The position numbers were made by a program, and so were the translations under genes. 61,404 bases of DNA from an uncultured Lachnospira sp. (lineage in GTDB: Bacteria; Bacillota; Clostridia; Lachnospirales; Lachnospiraceae). How positions within the stretch are numbered: position 1 is the stretch's first letter; every line of letters begins with the position of its first letter. The notes under the pieces are model-generated. The model saw only the letters and a program-made list of their open reading frames with translations, had not been told where the DNA came from and did no database searches. The stretch lies in contig CAJUBU010000010.1 in the NCBI GenBank assembly GCA_910585095.1, positions 65,733 to 127,136 of the forward strand, read 5' to 3'. Shown in pieces: positions 1-7,719 of the stretch.

Positions 1-330
1 GTCTATTGAGTAAACTTTTTTAGCCCCATTTTGAAGCATACAATCAGTAAAACCGCCTGTAGATGAGCCAACATCCATACATATTTTTCCGTTTAACAAC
101 ACATCAAAATTTTTTATTGCCTTTTCTAATTTTAAGCCTCCCCTGCTCACATATGGAAGGGTATTGCCTCGCACTTCAATAGAAGCTTTCTCCTCAAATT
201 TGGAACCACACTTGTCCTCTTTTTGTCCATTGACATACACGCACCCTGACATAATAATTGCTTTTGCCTTTTCTCTTGAAGGAGCCAATCCTTTGCTAAC
301 CAGCAAAATATCCAATCGTTCTTTTGCCAT
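1..330 (-). CDS. tlyA: TlyA-family rRNA methyltransferase / hemolysin-like protein, 3' end beyond window
   Basis: The visible N-terminal 110 residues begin MAKERLDILLVSKGLAPSRE, an S4 RNA-binding domain (residues about 1-60), followed by YVSRGGLKLEKA and the start of the SAM-binding fold with DVGSSTGGFTDCML, the motif I of the TlyA/FtsJ family. Members 2'-O-methylate rRNA and are often misnamed hemolysins. The gene is truncated by the window edge, so the catalytic C-terminus is not seen. An in-frame ATG lies six bases upstream (336), but it touches the AGAAAGG ribosome binding site, so the ATG at 330 is preferred. It follows dxs on the same strand, the usual clostridial order. Identification is firm from the S4 plus GSSTGGFT combination. 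Confidence 0.93.
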   Translation of the reverse strand, partial: MAKERLDILLVSKGLAPSREKAKAIIMSGCVYVNGQKEDKCGSKFEEKASIEVRGNTLPYVSRGGLKLEKAIKNFDVLLNGKICMDVGSSTGGFTDCMLQNGAKKVYSID

Positions 331-493
331 AACCATGCCTTTCTTATAATCCACAAATTTTATTATTTGACTGCCAATAACACCTTATAATATTTCATCA
401 AAAAATTAAAAAAAATTTTCAATTAATAATTATAAATTTTTGTAATTATTAATTTTTGAAACTATAAATTTTTATACTTATAAGTTTTTACAG

Positions 494-2359
494 CTATAAA
501 TTTTTGTAAAAAGAAGTCACTCGCTCTATCAAACTATTGACATCAATACCAGCTTCTGCTTTTAAGATAGACACATTTCCATGTTCTATATAATCGTCTG
601 GCAATGCAATATTAAGTACATTCATATGAAGCTGCGATTCGCTGATATATTGGCATACACTCTCGCCAAAACCACCTTTTATAACATTTTCTTCAAGGGT
701 AACAATCAACTGATGCGTGTGTTTTAATTTATAAAATAACATCACATCCAACGGCTTAATAAACCGTGCATTAATTAACGTTACATGATATCCTTTTTCT
801 TTTAACTTTTCACGCAAATCGTATGCAGTCTCAACCATTGACCCAACAGCAATAAGTGCAATATCTTTCTCCCAAAACATGATTTCGGATTTCGCATAGG
901 CTATTGGTTGCTTAAATTCTTGAAATCGCACACAGGCTTCCCCTCTTGGATATCGTATCGCAAACGGACCATCATATTCATTGACTGCATATTGTAAAAC
1001 ACATTCTAATTCCCACGCATTTTTAGGAGCAAATATAGTCATATTCGGAATACTCTTTAAAAAGGATAAATCAAATATTCCCTGATGCGTCTCACCATCA
1101 CTCCCCACCAGACCTGCTCGGTCTATTGCAAATACGACATGAAGCTGCTGTATGCACACATCATGCAGCATCTGGTCATAGGCTCTCTGTAAAAAAGATG
1201 AATATACAGCAAATACAGGAATCATACCTCCTGCCGATAATCCTGCACAAAATGTCACCGCATGTTCTTCTGCAATTCCCACATCAATAAAACGTTCTGG
1301 AAACCATCTTGAAAATTTTTCAAGCCCTGTTCCTTCAGGCATAGCAGCCGTAACAGCAACCACTTTGTTATTTTGTTTTGCAATAGAACATATTGCTTTA
1401 GAAAACACCTTAGAATACGAATCATTCTTTGATGATGATTTTACAATTCCTGTCTTTATATCAAATGGTGCAATTCCATGAAACTTGCTCGGATTGCGCT
1501 CTGCTGGCTTATAGCCATGTCCTTTTTGCGTAACCACATGAACAAGAACAGGTCCGCCCACACGTTTTGCAACATGCAAAATTTTTATTAGCTTATGAAT
1601 ATCATGCCCATTCACAGGTCCTAAATAATTTAGCCCCATTGCCTCAAACATTTGTCCTGGAAACAAAATCTGTTTTAGACTGCTCTTTTTCTTTTTTATA
1701 GAATCTACCAGTTTATTTCCTCTTGGAAGTTTGTACAATGTATTGGCAACGCCTTCTTTTAAATCATAATAGGAATCCGATGAACGAATATTGTCCAGCA
1801 TCTTAGAAATGCCGCCGACATTTTTTGATATGGACATGGTGTTATCATTTAATATAATAATAAAATTCGTATTTAACCTAGCTGCATTATTCATTGCCTC
1901 ATATGCCATACCACCTGTCAATGCACCATCACCAATAACAGAAATGACATTGTAATACTCTTTTTTTATATCTCTTGCATACACATATCCAAGCCCCGCC
2001 GAAATCGAAGTTGAGCTATGTCCTGTATCAAATGCATCATAATTGCTCTCATTTCTTTTAGGAAATCCACTCATACCACCAAATTTCCGAAGACCATCAA
2101 ATCCTGCTTTTCTTCCTGTTAAAATTTTATGCGTATAAGACTGATGTCCCACATCCCAAATCAACTTATCCTGTGGAAGATTAAACACAAGATGAAGTGC
2201 CATTGTCAATTCAACAACACCAAGATTTGAAGCAAGATGCCCTCCTGTTTTACTGATTGTCTGAATTAAAAATTCTCTTATTTCTTCTGCAAGCTGATTG
2301 TATTCAATTGGGTCAAGCTTCTTTATATCGTTTGGTTTGTTAATTTTCTCAAGAATCAT
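494..2359 (-). CDS. dxs: 1-deoxy-D-xylulose-5-phosphate synthase
   Basis: A 621-residue, full-length Dxs, the thiamine-diphosphate enzyme that condenses pyruvate and glyceraldehyde 3-phosphate in the first step of the MEP isoprenoid pathway. Visible landmarks are HLASNLGVVELT near residue 40, the thiamine-diphosphate motif GDGALTGGMAYEAMNNA (about 143-160), IAEEHAVTFCAGL in the pyrimidine-binding domain, DRAGLVGSDGETHQG, and a transketolase C-terminal domain. It starts four bases after the ispA stop codon, so the two genes are almost certainly cotranscribed and supply isoprenoid precursors and prenyl diphosphates together. The stop is TAG within an AT-rich stretch before tlyA. Confidence 0.97.
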   Translation of the reverse strand: MILEKINKPNDIKKLDPIEYNQLAEEIREFLIQTISKTGGHLASNLGVVELTMALHLVFNLPQDKLIWDVGHQSYTHKILTGRKAGFDGLRKFGGMSGFPKRNESNYDAFDTGHSSTSISAGLGYVYARDIKKEYYNVISVIGDGALTGGMAYEAMNNAARLNTNFIIILNDNTMSISKNVGGISKMLDNIRSSDSYYDLKEGVANTLYKLPRGNKLVDSIKKKKSSLKQILFPGQMFEAMGLNYLGPVNGHDIHKLIKILHVAKRVGGPVLVHVVTQKGHGYKPAERNPSKFHGIAPFDIKTGIVKSSSKNDSYSKVFSKAICSIAKQNNKVVAVTAAMPEGTGLEKFSRWFPERFIDVGIAEEHAVTFCAGLSAGGMIPVFAVYSSFLQRAYDQMLHDVCIQQLHVVFAIDRAGLVGSDGETHQGIFDLSFLKSIPNMTIFAPKNAWELECVLQYAVNEYDGPFAIRYPRGEACVRFQEFKQPIAYAKSEIMFWEKDIALIAVGSMVETAYDLREKLKEKGYHVTLINARFIKPLDVMLFYKLKHTHQLIVTLEENVIKGGFGESVCQYISESQLHMNVLNIALPDDYIEHGNVSILKAEAGIDVNSLIERVTSFYKNL

Positions 2360-2363
2360 AATC

Positions 2364-3251
2364 TTAATTTATCCTATTTATCAACTTATTAATCAGTTCT
2401 ACTAAAAATATATTGTCACCGATATTCTTTACAATATCCTCTGCTTTTTTTGACATTTTTATAACATCTTCATTTGCTTTTTCCATGCCATAAAGTGTAA
2501 CATACGTTGTTTTTTTATTGCGCTCATCACTGAAAACAGGCTTTCCAAACTGTTCTTTTGTACTTGTAATATCCAAAATATCATCTTTAATTTGAAAGGC
2601 TACACCTACTAAATTGCCAGCTTTTTCAAGCTGTTTTACTGTGTCATCATTAGCTCCTGCAAGAACACCGCCCGCCATAAAAGCGGCTTCTATTAAGGCG
2701 CCCGTCTTGCAGTTAAAAATAAATTCTAAATCGTTTTGACCAACAGGCTTATCCGTCAATAATACATCAACAGATTGTCCCCCAACCATGCCATATATAC
2801 CTGCTTTTTGTGCAATAATACTGCCTGTTTTCACATTTTTTTCCATATCTTTTGAATGAAGTATTGCATCCATCATCACTTCATAGGCGTAATTTAACAG
2901 TCCATCTCCCGCAAGAATGCCAAAATCTTCACCAAATTTTTTATGGGTGGTAAGACTGCCTCTCCGATAATCATCATTATCCATTGCTGGCAAATCATCA
3001 TGTACCAAAGAATAGGTGTGTATATATTCCAATGCCGCCATATAAGGATACACTTCTCTTTCATTTTGACCGTTGCACAACTTGTATGTCTCAAGCATAA
3101 GTATTGGTCTTACTCGCTTACCGCCAACCTGAACACTGTAATTTATCGCTTCTAGCAAAAGCTTTTGTTTTCCTTGTACTGCTGGAAGATTATCTATTAT
3201 AATATTATTTATTTTATTAACTCTATCTGTTAATTCTTCATTAAACCCCAT
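2364..3251 (-). CDS. ispA: Polyprenyl (farnesyl/geranyl) diphosphate synthase
   Basis: A 295-residue all-helical prenyltransferase that elongates dimethylallyl diphosphate with isopentenyl diphosphate. The first aspartate-rich motif is DDLPAMDNDD (around residue 85) and the second is QIKDDILD (around 225); KRVRP near residue 50 is the substrate-binding lysine/arginine region. I chose the start MGFNEELTDRV because AAAGGA lies nine bases upstream; an upstream in-frame ATG would add nine residues without a good ribosome binding site. It lies between xseB and dxs in the classic xseA-xseB-ispA-dxs order. Confidence 0.95.
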   Translation of the reverse strand: MGFNEELTDRVNKINNIIIDNLPAVQGKQKLLLEAINYSVQVGGKRVRPILMLETYKLCNGQNEREVYPYMAALEYIHTYSLVHDDLPAMDNDDYRRGSLTTHKKFGEDFGILAGDGLLNYAYEVMMDAILHSKDMEKNVKTGSIIAQKAGIYGMVGGQSVDVLLTDKPVGQNDLEFIFNCKTGALIEAAFMAGGVLAGANDDTVKQLEKAGNLVGVAFQIKDDILDITSTKEQFGKPVFSDERNKKTTYVTLYGMEKANEDVIKMSKKAEDIVKNIGDNIFLVELINKLINRIN

Positions 3252-3322
3252 ATTTATTTTTCCTTTATTTTTTATCAAAATTGCTGCAAAACTAACCTCT
3301 AAGATTATCCAATAAATTACAA

Positions 3323-3517
3323 TTATGTTTCTTCTTCGTTTAAAACAATAATTTGCTTTTCTACTTTATCCATCTGTATATTACATTTTTCAACTAATTT
3401 CACTCCATCTTTATATAATTTTAATGCTTCATTAATAGGCAAATTACCACTTTCTAATTTTTGCACAATATCATCAAGCAATTGAAAGGACTCTTCAATA
3501 TCAAAACCTTTAGCCAC
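3323..3517 (-). CDS. xseB: Exodeoxyribonuclease VII small subunit
   Basis: A 64-residue protein with the XseB signature (FDIEESFQLLDDIVQKLESGNLPINEALKLYKDGV split over residues 4-38): a two-helix subunit that binds XseA to form the single-strand exonuclease VII. The best start is a GTG at 3517, five bases after a GGAGG, which makes the gene overlap the end of xseA by eight bases; an in-frame ATG four codons upstream would place the GGAGG inside the gene. The overlap implies translational coupling with the large subunit. Confidence 0.92.
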   Translation of the reverse strand: MAKGFDIEESFQLLDDIVQKLESGNLPINEALKLYKDGVKLVEKCNIQMDKVEKQIIVLNEEET

Positions 3518-4724
3518 TGCTTCCTCCATTTTCTGTAATTTTATTAACTGTAGCAATAAAACTACCATCTTTAACATAAATATTGACACAATCTGACACG
3601 TTTATATCATTTACAGACTTTATCATTTTTCCCTCTATAGTCTCCGTATAAGAATACCCTTGTCCCAATTTTTCCAAAGGTGAAACACCCTGCAATCGAA
3701 AAGCATAAAGCTCTAGCTGATGCCTTTTTTGAGAAAGGTACGAAGTGATAAGCCTATCCAATTGTTCTCGAATGAGACATAAATAATGTCTTTTTTCATC
3801 AACCATTGCCTGTGGTTTTAGATATTTTAATTTGGTTGATACAGCTTCAAGACGAGTAGAATATCTTTCTATTCTTTGATACATGGCATTTTTTAACGCA
3901 TTTAAATACCCCTGTAAAGCTGCTTCTATCACATGAATATCACTTACTGCCAACTCAGCGGCAGCAGATGGCGTAGGCGCCCTTAAATCCGCTACAAAAT
4001 CCGCTATTGTAAAATCGGTCTCATGCCCAACTGCAGAAATAATTGGCGTTTTTGAATTAAATATTGCCTCCGCAACCATTTCTTCATTAAACGCCCATAA
4101 ATCTTCTATTGAGCCGCCACCTCGTCCTATTATAATAACGTCCAATTCCATCAAATCCAACATCTGTATCCCTTTTACAATACTTTTAGCTGCCCCACTT
4201 CCCTGAACAAGTGCAGGATAAAGAATCAATGAAACATATGGGTTGCGTCTGTGAGAAATATTGATAATGTCCTGAATTGCCGCTCCGCTTGAAGCCGTCA
4301 CAATGCCAACTTTACCTGAATACTTAGGAATAGGACGTTTATATTGCGGGCTAAAATAACCCATCTGCTCAAACTGCATTTTTAACGCTTCAAACTGTTT
4401 ATATAGTTCTCCTATACCATTCATCTCTATACGATTTGCATAAAGCTGATATTTTCCATCACGTTCAAATATATCAATTCGACCATGTACCACTACTTTC
4501 ATGCCATCTTTGAGATGTACATTTAAATTTTTCACCTGACCAGCATACATAATAGCAGGCAATGTTCCACTTGCATCCTTTAGCGTAAAAAATAAATGTC
4601 CAGAAGGATGATACTTGCAGTTTGACAATTCTCCAGCAACCGAAACTTTATTTAACACAAAATCTTGAAGAAACATATTTTTAATATATTTATTTATCTG
4701 TGAAACCGTAAAGGAACCTGCCAT
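3510..4724 (-). CDS. xseA: Exodeoxyribonuclease VII large subunit
   Basis: A roughly 404-residue XseA with the N-terminal OB fold (FTVSQINKYIKNMF, then GELSNCKYHPSGHLFFTLKD), the catalytic core with RGGGSIEDLWAFNEE and ISAVGHETDFTIADFVADLRAPTPSAAAE, and a C-terminal helical region ending in GQGYSYT. With XseB it degrades single-stranded DNA. The start is uncertain: in-frame ATG codons at 4724 and 4736 and a GTG at 4769 are possible. The 4724 ATG (MAGSFTVSQ) matches the family N-terminus, although the GGAAAGG upstream lies 13 bases away. Confidence 0.93.
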   Translation of the reverse strand: MAGSFTVSQINKYIKNMFLQDFVLNKVSVAGELSNCKYHPSGHLFFTLKDASGTLPAIMYAGQVKNLNVHLKDGMKVVVHGRIDIFERDGKYQLYANRIEMNGIGELYKQFEALKMQFEQMGYFSPQYKRPIPKYSGKVGIVTASSGAAIQDIINISHRRNPYVSLILYPALVQGSGAAKSIVKGIQMLDLMELDVIIIGRGGGSIEDLWAFNEEMVAEAIFNSKTPIISAVGHETDFTIADFVADLRAPTPSAAAELAVSDIHVIEAALQGYLNALKNAMYQRIERYSTRLEAVSTKLKYLKPQAMVDEKRHYLCLIREQLDRLITSYLSQKRHQLELYAFRLQGVSPLEKLGQGYSYTETIEGKMIKSVNDINVSDCVNIYVKDGSFIATVNKITENGGSSG

Positions 4725-4853
4725 ATAAAAAACCATGCCTTTCCATGTATCTGCAAACTTATTTTTCACACTATTCTTATCTAATGTATAGTATTGAAAT
4801 AAGCAAAATAATTTTATATCACAAACTGTAAACCATTCTATTTTGTAATCATA

Positions 4854-5252
4854 CTACTTTATAAATTTTGCCAACACGCCATTGATAAATGAAGAAGCGC
4901 TGTCTGCGCCATATTTTTTAGCCAGTTCAACCGCTTCATTGATAGCAACGCTATTTGGAATATCATCATCATATTTAATTTCAAAGATGGCAAGTCTCAT
5001 AATCGTAAGCTCTGCCTTGCCAAGTCTGCTGGTTGGCCACCCATTTGAAGTTTCATTTATCATATTATCAATTTCTTCTATCTTAGAAATAATCGCTCTT
5101 GATTTTTTTGTAATATAATCTAAATCTTTTTTTGATATCACGCCAATATTATCTATATAAAGAGCAATATGTTCATCTAGCTCTTCCGCTTTATGAAATT
5201 CTACTCCAAATAAAATAATAAAGATATGCTCTCTTATTTGTGTTCTTGTCAT
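4854..5252 (-). CDS. nusB: Transcription antitermination factor NusB
   Basis: A 132-residue NusB, a small helical RNA-binding protein that joins NusE on boxA RNA during rRNA antitermination. The family pattern MTRTQIREHIFIILFGVEF at the N-terminus and LGKAELTIMRLAIFEI...VAINEAVELAKKYG...FINGVLAKF at the C-terminus are clear. The ATG at 5252 is chosen because AGAAAGG lies eight bases upstream; the longer open frame upstream runs across a hairpin and is not conserved-looking. It lies between asp23 and xseA, the usual clostridial position. Confidence 0.94.
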   Translation of the reverse strand: MTRTQIREHIFIILFGVEFHKAEELDEHIALYIDNIGVISKKDLDYITKKSRAIISKIEEIDNMINETSNGWPTSRLGKAELTIMRLAIFEIKYDDDIPNSVAINEAVELAKKYGADSASSFINGVLAKFIK

Positions 5253-5282
5253 GGATACAACCTTTCTGCACATGTGTAAAAT

Positions 5283-5310
5283 CGCCAGACCGAGAAAACT
5301 CAGTCTGGCG
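5283..5310 (-). terminator. Hairpin between asp23 and nusB
   Basis: A 12-bp stem (CGCCAGACTGAG with CTCGGTCTGGCG on the minus strand, one T-G pair) with a TTTT loop, followed only by a weak ATTTTAC tract. It would act as a partial terminator or RNA-stability element between asp23 and nusB. Confidence 0.6.
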
Positions 5311-5388
5311 CTAGCTACAATGCAATATATTTTTGTAAGAGCAACAAAGTCCAATTATTTGACTTTTCAATATTTAATCTTATGCTAC

Positions 5389-5778
5389 TTACTCAGCTTC
5401 AATGTTCACGCCGGCAATCTTAATATTAACAGATGTAACTTCAAAACCTGTCATTGTCTCAATTGCTGATTTTACTTTTTCCTGCACATTGGCAGAAACT
5501 TTAGGAATCTCAAAACCATATTTAATATTCAGTGCTAAATCAACGGCAACGGTTCTATCATTGACATATACCTTAACGCCCTTTGATAAATTTTTCATTC
5601 CTAACTTGCTGACAAGCTCATTGGTTATATTGCCAGCCATTGATTCAACACCATCTACTTCAGTGGCAGCTAATCCTGCAATAATAGCAACAACTTCATC
5701 TGCGACACGAACCTCACCAATATTAACTCTCTCGTGTATAGAGTAACTATTTCCTTTGCTTTCAAAATCTTTAGTCAT
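5389..5778 (-). CDS. Asp23/Gls24 family envelope stress protein
   Basis: A 129-residue Asp23 (YqhY-like) protein. Residues 12-115 show the family pattern GEVRVADEVVAIIAGLAATEVDGVESMAGN, then KGVKVYVNDRTVAVDLALNIKYGFEIP and VKSAIETMTGFEVTSVNIKIAGVN. The Bacillus homologue is linked to control of acetyl-CoA carboxylase and the family is linked to cell-envelope homeostasis; no enzymatic activity is expected. A GGAGG lies seven bases before the ATG. A sigma-A promoter embedded at the end of spoIIIAH drives this gene and probably nusB and xseAB behind it. Confidence 0.9.
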   Translation of the reverse strand: MTKDFESKGNSYSIHERVNIGEVRVADEVVAIIAGLAATEVDGVESMAGNITNELVSKLGMKNLSKGVKVYVNDRTVAVDLALNIKYGFEIPKVSANVQEKVKSAIETMTGFEVTSVNIKIAGVNIEAE

Positions 5779-5854
5779 TGCGGACCTCCTGCGTCATATT
5801 TCACACGCATGGCTGCAACCAGACAATTTTAGAGCCATTCGCGTTAATGAATAT

Positions 5855-5883
5855 ATTATAATCGATTTTTTTAGTTATTGCAA
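5855..5883 (-). promoter_or_regulatory. Sigma-A promoter for asp23-nusB, overlapping spoIIIAH stop
   Basis: On the minus strand TTGCAA (5878-5883) and TATAAT (5855-5860) are separated by 17 bases. The -35 box overlaps the last codons of spoIIIAH, so a housekeeping promoter begins exactly where the sporulation operon ends. The transcript leader then contains an ATGGCT/AGCCAT stem before the GGAGG of asp23. Confidence 0.75.
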
Positions 5884-6506
5884 ACATTTATTGTAATCTT
5901 ATCCGCAGTTACACCTGTTTTTCTTTTAATAATATCTTCTATCTGCGCTCTTTGCGTATCGGATATACCAGCAGAGTTAATGACAACATCCACTTCTCCA
6001 TCTTGTATAGATACAACCGAATTTCCTAATCCTTTGGCTTCAAGAAGCAGCTCTGCTGCTGTTTCTTTCTGTGAATTTTCACTAATTTCTGTTATCTGTG
6101 CAACCGCGTCTGCCTTCGCCGCTTCATTTAATTCTGTACTATTAATAATATTTAACAACATCTCTTTATTTTTTGCCCGCACCTGTTCACGATTTAACTT
6201 TGCTTCTGATATGACTGATGTTGCAACAACGGGTTTTTCACTTGTCACATCACCATTGACACTGATTGTATCTGAATTTTCATTATTTTCACCGTCGGAC
6301 TTTTCTCCCTCTGTCACATTATCGCCTGCCGTAAGAACAACTGTTCCAGGTTCTTCTAGGGATTCCGATGTAACCGGGACATCTTCTTTTTTATTTTTAA
6401 TTGATATAATATCGCCAAGACTTCCTGTATAATTAATATATCCTGCAACGGCAATCATAATTGCCAACGCTGTTATGATAATTTGATTTTTTTTAATTTT
6501 TTTCAA
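5871..6506 (-). CDS. spoIIIAH: Stage III sporulation protein AH
   Basis: A 211-residue SpoIIIAH: a short basic N-terminus, one membrane helix (about 8-27), a variable acidic linker, and a C-terminal YscJ/FliF-like ring-building domain (about 150-211, with LLEAKGLGNSVVSI and KRKTGVTADKITINV). In the family it is anchored in the mother-cell membrane and binds SpoIIQ from the forespore to form the feeding-tube channel. The start is a TTG (6506), seven bases after ATGGAG. It is the last gene of the spoIIIA operon. Confidence 0.93.
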   Translation of the reverse strand: MKKIKKNQIIITALAIMIAVAGYINYTGSLGDIISIKNKKEDVPVTSESLEEPGTVVLTAGDNVTEGEKSDGENNENSDTISVNGDVTSEKPVVATSVISEAKLNREQVRAKNKEMLLNIINSTELNEAAKADAVAQITEISENSQKETAAELLLEAKGLGNSVVSIQDGEVDVVINSAGISDTQRAQIEDIIKRKTGVTADKITINVCNN

Positions 6507-6512
6507 TGACTA

Positions 6513-6540
6513 CTCCATTTCTGCGCAACAAACGCTTATT
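6513..6540 (-). promoter_or_regulatory. Leader motif GCGCAGAAATGGAG before spoIIIAH
   Basis: The 35 bases between spoIIIAG and the TTG start contain GTTGCGCAGAAATGGAG, a copy of the motif also found before recA, tyrS and the Nudix gene. It supplies the ribosome binding site. No partner strand for a stem is evident here. Confidence 0.45.
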
Positions 6541-6541
6541 G

Positions 6542-6979
6542 TTATACCATTTTTAATACTTTAATCTTATGGGCTGGTATTCCAAGCAAAGCTTCAATAG
6601 CAGATGTAATACTGGCTGACACTGTTCCATTACCACCTCCTCCTGCAACTACTATCACACCCTCAATTGACTCGTCTTCATTAATTTTGACCATTACATT
6701 AACCTCGCCAACACCTTCAACTTTTGATAAAATATTTTTTAATTTTTCTTCAATAAATGTGCTGTAGGATGTAATATCAGAATTGTAATCCTTTAGCCAG
6801 TTCGTATACATATCACTATTTGTATCTTGTGAACCGACAAAGGAATTGTTATTTTTCGATTCATCTTTTATGGGTATTGCGATAACCATTAATAAAATCC
6901 CTATTAATAATACTATTAATATTTTTTCCTTGCCCTTTTTATTCAATATTTTTTCTATGAAATCATTTTTATTATTCAT
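6542..6979 (-). CDS. spoIIIAG: Stage III sporulation protein AG
   Basis: A 145-residue SpoIIIAG with one membrane helix (about 18-40) and a C-terminal ring-building domain carrying KNILSKVEGVGEVNVMVKI and a final ASITSAIEALLGIPAHKIKVLKMV. In the family it forms a large ring in the mother-cell membrane that stacks with SpoIIIAH. I start it at MNNKNDF (6979), four bases after GGGAGG; the in-frame ATG at 6991 is part of the ribosome binding site. A glycine-rich stretch (VVAGGGGNG) precedes the last helix. Confidence 0.9.
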   Translation of the reverse strand: MNNKNDFIEKILNKKGKEKILIVLLIGILLMVIAIPIKDESKNNNSFVGSQDTNSDMYTNWLKDYNSDITSYSTFIEEKLKNILSKVEGVGEVNVMVKINEDESIEGVIVVAGGGGNGTVSASITSAIEALLGIPAHKIKVLKMV

Positions 6980-6988
6980 AAAACCTCC

Positions 6989-7015
6989 CATTCCGAAGCA
7001 AAGCGCAAGAATTGC
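6989..7015 (-). promoter_or_regulatory. Hairpin leader (7-bp stem, 13-nt loop ending GCTTC) before spoIIIAG
   Basis: On the minus strand CAATTCT pairs with GGAATGG (one A/G mismatch, one T-G pair) around the 13-base loop TGCGCTTTGCTTC. The 3' arm runs straight into the GGGAGG ribosome binding site. The same architecture appears before the chemoreceptor, pdp and yicC. Confidence 0.6.
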
Positions 7016-7066
7016 ACAAATTATATCTTATTGAACTTGTAAAATCTTTTGTTTTTAAATTACTCT

Positions 7067-7633
7067 TTATGTAATTTTTACACAAATACTATCTTTATCC
7101 ATTTCATAGGTTACACAAATCGTTTCTACAAGTGCCAAAAGTTCCTCACTATACTGTTTAACACCATTTTGATTAAGTATAAGGCGTCCATCATTTTTTT
7201 CATAACATGAATTTTTCCCATCAGCAATGGTTAGAGCAATCGTTTTTATACTTCCATAGGTTTCGCTGTTTTCATCCATGTCCAAAACAATTTTACAATC
7301 CACTGGATTTAAGCCTTCCTCTAAAACCAACTCATTAATATACTTAGAATTAACTTCTATGTAATTTTGTATATAATAAGATTGGTCTGCTCCCTGCATA
7401 TTTCCTATCATGGTTTGATAATCATACTTTTGTCCGACTTTTTCAAAAATATTGATATAATTTTTTATATTATTTTTATTGCTAAAAAATGACAGTATAG
7501 GTGAAATACATACCATCGTTAATATTACTCCACAAATTAACCGCACATACTTATCATATTTTTTATCGGGCAATAAATGTAGTATTAATTCAGTCATAAT
7601 ACCTGTGACAAAAATCTGTTTTACCCATTCCAT
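7067..7633 (-). CDS. spoIIIAF: Stage III sporulation protein AF
   Basis: A 188-residue SpoIIIAF. Two N-terminal membrane helices (about 4-20 and 34-52) with YVRLICGVILTMVCISPILSFF match the family, followed by a soluble ring-building-like domain (LVLEEGLNPVDCKIVLDMDENS). AGGAGG lies four bases before the ATG. It lies between the spoIIIAD-AE fusion and spoIIIAG as expected. Confidence 0.9.
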   Translation of the reverse strand: MEWVKQIFVTGIMTELILHLLPDKKYDKYVRLICGVILTMVCISPILSFFSNKNNIKNYINIFEKVGQKYDYQTMIGNMQGADQSYYIQNYIEVNSKYINELVLEEGLNPVDCKIVLDMDENSETYGSIKTIALTIADGKNSCYEKNDGRLILNQNGVKQYSEELLALVETICVTYEMDKDSICVKIT

Positions 7634-7719
7634 AAAACCTCCTACAATTTTTATATATTTAAAAAATAAATTATTTATTTTTTAAAAAATATTATCGTAC
7701 ATACCTGCATATGCCGTCA

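Noticed and set aside
331..493. AT-rich gap with three TATAAATTTTT-like repeats between dxs and tlyA
   Set aside because: The repeats are short, AT-only and one overlaps the dxs stop; compositional bias explains them.
4725..4769. GTG start at 4769 for xseA
   Set aside because: No ribosome binding site precedes it and the added residues are not like the family N-terminus.
5402..5746. 114-residue frame opposite asp23
   Set aside because: It is antisense to a clearly conserved gene, has no ribosome binding site and its composition mirrors the real frame.
5878..6432. 184-residue frame opposite spoIIIAH
   Set aside because: Its serine- and threonine-rich composition is what reading the acidic linker of spoIIIAH backwards would give; no family features.
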